Below the pieces are notes generated by a model. The model had not been told where the DNA came from. It saw only the letters and a program-made list of their open reading frames with translations, and did no database searches. This document shows, in pieces, positions 23,301-29,300 of a stretch of 40,000 bases of DNA (position 1 is its first letter; each line of letters starts with the position of its first letter). The DNA is taken from contig NC_135549.1 in the NCBI RefSeq assembly GCF_964340395.1, positions 31,767,332-31,807,331 on the forward strand, given 5' to 3'. Both the position numbers and the translations under genes were made by a program. Source of the DNA: Glandiceps talaboti (lineage: Eukaryota; Hemichordata; Enteropneusta; Spengelidae).

Positions 23301-26300
23301 GACAACTCTGGTTACTTAGCTCACTATTAAATACAACAATATTAACTCTATACTAGGAATGATTACTAGGCCTATGAGACAACCCAACTAAACCTGTCAC
23401 CAGTAGAACTACTCATTTATGAAATGTACGTAGATAAGAGTTTAAACGTTGAGAAACTTCTACGCGCTGTGTCATAGATAATTCAAGATACACTCTATAG
23501 GCTTGTGATTTCCAGTCACCATGCAACTGTATCAGTTCGCTAGGTGCATGTGCTGAAAAGGCTGCAGTGGCCCCACCCCGGCGAAAACTGTGGCCAGAGA
23601 ATTCCTTAGGAGGAAATCCTGCAAGTGCTAACAGACGGTGTAAGTGTGAGGTAAATGTACGATGGGTTAAAGTAACTAGTCCTCGATATCCAGGGATGAG
23701 AAAGGCAGGAGCCTGGGGTGGAGCAGGAACATTGTCAAACATACGCTTAAGAGCTGATACCAAACAGAGGGGAGAACCTGGTGATGAAAGTATGGGCACT
23801 GAATGTATGCGTTCAGCACATTGATTGGTTTTGGACCAAGTTATAGCTACCACTACACCCGAGCTGGTGAAACGAAAATTTTGACGAGCCAGGTGAACCC
23901 CCATATCGAATGCTTTTGCAGTAGGGGGTACCAAATTTGACTTGCGCAAAAACAAATGAAAACCTGTGAGGAATGCTGCCCATAAAGTGATATCAAGCAA
24001 AGTCTCCCTGTCCAAATGATCGTTAACTGCTAATAAAATTTCTGGAGTAATGGCTAACTTCTGTTTGCGAAGTTGTGGATACTTATGCCTTACGCCCTGA
24101 ATGACTAACTTAACTAGAAAATGATGAATGACATCTCCAGAGTGACCATTGCTTTCTTGCAGGATGCGAACAGCATTTAAATAGTTATGAATGGTACTAA
24201 CATTAGTAATTGTCTCTGACAAAAACTGAACAAACATACATAATGTAGCTGGACTGGCTGGCACTGGTTTTAAGTGATAAATGATACAAAAAGACAAAAA
24301 TGTCTTCCACAACGACAAAAAATTACGCACTGTCCCTAGTGCATATGCTGCTCTCATTGTGCTAGCTGTCTTGTTGAATAACATTAAATGTCTGTTGCCT
24401 TCTGGTCCTGTAAAAACAAATTACCAAATATGAGTCATGTTGAACATATCTGAGGTTATGTATGATTCTTTCATTGACCTTCCTGATGTCAACTCTTGAA
24501 ACTGCAAACCATATGAAGGTGATAAACACCACCTGCTAAGGTGGTCGGCTAGACGATTGTCTACACCAGCAAGGTGCTTTGCTTTGATCTCAAAGTCATG
24601 TCTAGCGGCAATAAACCAAAGCTCCCTTGCACATTGTAACATGAAAAGATCTCTACCTTTACCTGTGTTTATAACATGAACTGTTGCCTCATTATCGCAA
24701 TGTATCATGATACGTTTGCCTTTTAATTTAGTACCCCAAGTTTTGCAGGCTAGCACTGTAGCGAGAATCTCAAGTGCACTGATGTGAAGGTTTTCATTCT
24801 TTATGGAAGGTGGGAAACTGCAGTGGAAGTACATGTTTCCAAAGGTACCCCCTGCCCCTTCCAAACAGGCATCCGTTGTAATAACTGCATCAGGTGGAGA
24901 CCATTTACATTCCGGGATTAGTGAAATCCCGTTGTAGTCATTAAGGAAGCGTAGCCACCACATTACATCTCGTTTAATCTCTTGATTAACATAAAAGCGA
25001 TGATGATTGCGTCTCAAGCTACGAAGTACTTGTAGGAGGCGTGATATGAACACCCTGCCGGGCCGCACACACCCAGCGAGGAAGGCAAGTTTACCAATTA
25101 GGGACTGTAACTGCCGCTTTGTGGCCCTTTTCTTTGTTAACCACATTTGTAAAATTGGTTTAATTTCTTCTACCTTAGATTTAGGTATACTTATGGTCAT
25201 ATCATTTGAATTAAACTCCCTACCTAGGAAGGTCATTACAGTTGCAGGGGGACAGGCCTTTTCTGATGATTCCTGTAAGCCCACTTCTGCTAATAGATTA
25301 CCAAGGTGACTATACATACTATCTGCGTTGTTGGGATCATCTGCACCCCCAAAGTCATCAAGATAGTTAACACAGGAGCCCCCAGATTCCTTAAACAAGT
25401 AAGTGATTGCGTTAGTTGTCCTTTGACAGGCAATGGAGGCAGTGCGAAGGCCAAATGGCATTTTTGTGTCAAAATAAAGCTGATCCTTCCATTTGTAACC
25501 AAGTAAGTTATAATCACTAGGGTCCACAGGTATTTGCCTATACGCCCTACATAAATCCCGTTTAAACATCAAACATCCACGACCTTTTGTGTTCACAATG
25601 TTGGATAATGCGTCAATGCCTGGATATGTGACAGTAAAGGGGCCATCTAAATAACTGTCTGTTGGGATACCATCATTAACAGACTGCCCTGTTGGGAAAC
25701 TGAGATCAAGAACTATTCTCCTATCCACTGAACCCTTCTTGGGAACGGTCTGCAAAGCTGAAGTCATGATGTCACCAATGAAGGGGTTCTCCCTAAACGG
25801 CCCTATAGCTGCGTTATACTGTAACTCCTTACTTATATACTTGTCAACATGTTCGCCATATTGACAAGCAGAACCATGATTTCTGTTTACTGGAAGGGGT
25901 GGGGTGACTGAAGTATAATTAATTGGCCAACCATATTCTAGGAAATCGCAAATTTCTCTATCATGGTACGCCTGTAATTTACTGCGCCAAATTGGTATCT
26001 GTAAATTAGACTGAACAGGAAGACGAAGTCCTCTATAGTTTGGTTTCCCCGACTGAGAAACCAGATTATGTAAATTGACAGCTGTGTCCATAGCAATAGA
26101 AACATCCTGCTGCCTACTAACTGTACAGGGAGTACTATGGTCATCCTTAGTTGTATAAAACATGGGAGCTTCAGCCCTCAACTTGGATGTTGATATATTA
26201 GTAGAAGTGCCAATAGGCTCATTAATACAATAGCCATTACTGTGAGGTTCACTATTACATTCTACCCGAGTTTCAGGCACAATAACACTATGGAAAGTAC

Positions 26301-29300
26301 TATCAACTGGTTCGTATGATTTGGTAGCCCCTAAACTACAAATGCAATCTAAAGCTGAATGATTTTTACAATTATCTGTAGTATTGGATTCAACCGGAGT
26401 TACAGACATAGTAACACTACACAAAGTATTATCAATTGTTTCATGTGATTTGGTAGCCCCTACACTACATATGCAATCTAAAGCTGAGCAATGCCTACAG
26501 TCATCGGCAGTATCACCTGTGTGAGCATAATTAGGTAAATCTTGTTCTAAAAGCTCTACGTCATCAGATACATTGACTGACGGTAAAGGCTTCTCAGCAG
26601 TGGTGACAGGGTTACTACAATTGATACTCTCATTACTCGATAAACAAGTGGATTGATCGTAATATATGTTATCTAAGCATGAATGTGAATCGACTTCATC
26701 TATAACATGCATGGTACTAGTATTACACATAGGCATGGTATGCCCATCTGAAAAATACCCATCATCTACAAAATTTGATACAGCTACAGTAGAACTATGT
26801 TGAGCAGTATTATTAACATCATCACAAATATCATTGATATTATTATCATTTGTTTGAAAATTGCTATCTCTACTAATAGTTTGTGTGCCTTTGTCAATAT
26901 ATGAAACACTTTTGTTACATGGCACTGATATACTTTCATTGACAGTACGTGATTGCATGGTTTTACAGTGACTCGTAATATTGTCTACAGTGTTAACAGT
27001 TCCTCGACGTTTATTCGTTACATGTACCTTGTGTTTCTTCTCTTCCCTGTATGTTGCATCATTATATGGACATCTCACTTTGGGATGATTAGCGACCGAT
27101 TTCCGGTATTTATAGCAGGCGCTACACATGTGTTTGTATTTACAGTTCTTGTCATTGCATTTTCCATCCTGCCAGGACCAACAGAACTGGGTATCGTCTG
27201 TCGTTTTACGACGGGTAGTGCGACTTTGTTTCATTTCGGAAGCACGTGGGTAGAGATACAGTTCTTTTAGGTCGGTCCCTTCACTTCTCCATGAGCGAAG
27301 ACCATATTCAATATCCTGCAAGAATGCCCCGTGAAATTCGAGAACAGCCTCCCATGGATAAACAGCAGCGTACCTCATCAATTGATTTAAATGTTGTAGG
27401 CGAAGTTGTTTTTCTTCACTGTCGACATTACCTGTGAGAAGTATAGCGGTGAACCCTTCGACGAACTCGTTAAGGGCCATGGTGTCGTACGTCATTTCTT
27501 TCCCCGTGCCATGGGGCCGAGGTTGGGCGGCTATATGGGGCCATGCGACCTGAGTAGTAGCGTTATCTTTACGAGTTTGGAAACGCTGAGACTTACCAGG
27601 TTTCGATTGATGATCTGACTTGAAGAAGTCTGGTATATACTGCCTTTGTTGTTCCCGTAATTCTTGCTGGAGTTGACGATCAGCTGACATCATTTGTCTC
27701 ATTTCAGCAACAGACTGAGCGGGAGCATTACTATTGACGGTGTTACGGGAAAAAACCTTGGTATGGCCCCTTTGCTGTGACATCGTTGAATTGGGCATAC
27801 CGTCCCGTATTTGGCGATACGAAAAATCTCCGTCACTCTGCTGATCCAGCTGTTCTCTAAGTGCTTTGAATTCCCTCCTGAGTCCTTGAAATTCTCGTAT
27901 GAATTCGTTGGTAGGTTCTTCAGAATCTGATTGGGAGATTGATTGCTGTTTTCTACCAGTCTTCCCGCTACTTTTGGCGCCTGTTTTTCCTCTGGTCTTA
28001 GAAGCCATGACGGACAACATCCGCTCCAAAAAATACGGCGTGGTCGACTTAGGTAGGTTTACTGACGCTGTTCTGGTTAGATTTTGCAAAAATAACCAAA
28101 CGTCGGTTGTGGGTTAAAATTTTACGTTACATGTAAGAAGAGTTCAATTCACCCACTCTTACTCGTACAATAGGCTGAAAGTTTGAAAGTGAACTCCCTA
28201 GCCTGCGTAATTAATTCCTTAGAGGGCGCCCTCTTATGAGGAGTGCTCCCCTCAAAGGCACACACCTCAATGATTCTAAAATTCCTGTCAATTATAGACA
28301 ACAAAAATGATTGGTTTATCTTTGAAACGATACCTTTTATTTCGTCTGGATATTTCACCAATACTCCATTACTTCCAGTGAACAGTTGAGGAGTAGCTTC
28401 CATGTCTGAACATGTTTTGAGCAGATCCAGGATTTTATCCTTAGTCATATTCGTAGGTATATTCTGTACTAGCATACAACTTGTATCAGTTGGCGGGGTC
28501 TCCAAATCATCATTGCCTTGTATCCTCTCTAAGTTCAATGTTTCACAGAAAGGGGCATGACTTATTTTTAAGACACGCTCGATAACTGGAAAAGTGAAGC
28601 ATAATATAAACAAATTAGTTTTACGAATTAGAGAATATCATTGACTGAAGTATTAACATAAATGGGAGGAATTAATGACAATCACAACTTATATTATATT
28701 ACAACTCGGGATAATTTTGATACATAATTCCCTACAAGATGTTAATGATATATGAATATTAACATTCATATTTGTAACAATGGAAACTGTTAATGCAATT
28801 TTAATTTGTTGGTTTCTATCATTTTTTTCCTGGTTGAGGAAATCGACTAGTCTTTAACAAATCCTGAAATTTAAGAATTGATGTCCATTTTAAATAGTTT
28901 AATATAATTACCATACTTACCATCAGGATTTTTATACTTCATGAATAGATAACCATTATCTATTTTATAATTTTCAATTTCTCCACCTCCAGATCTTGAT
29001 GTTGACTCAAAATATACAATTAATGTTGACACCTCCAGCTTACTCATGAGTCTAGAATTACCAGGACTAACTCTTATCCAGACTTGTCTCTTATCCATGT
29101 CATCTGAAGAGAACAGGAAACTCTTAATATGATGGTGTCCACTATATTTCATCCACACAATAATTGATAAATGTAGATGAGTCACATTGGACAAAATAAA
29201 AAGATAACACGACTGACCCTTATCTAAGCCATCGAATCTAAAACATTTTTAAACATTTAAAACAAACAGATAAGAAATTCTTTGTCTTCTTGACCTTCAT

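Larger units (their letters stand above)
22609..28263 (-). mobile_element. Ngaro-type tyrosine-recombinase retrotransposon, apparently full length
   Basis: Read on the minus strand the order is A1 (28263-28133), gag/RT/RNase H frame, tyrosine recombinase frame, B1 (23128-23034), A2 (23033-22903), 199 bp unique, B2 (22703-22609). This is the split-direct-repeat layout of the Ngaro/PAT branch of DIRS elements, and B1-A2 is the expected circle-junction copy. A1 equals A2 and B1 equals B2 by eye. There are no LTRs, no integrase and no visible target duplication, as expected for YR elements. Both frames are intact. It sits at the end of exon 3 of the host gene in the same orientation. Confidence 0.9.
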
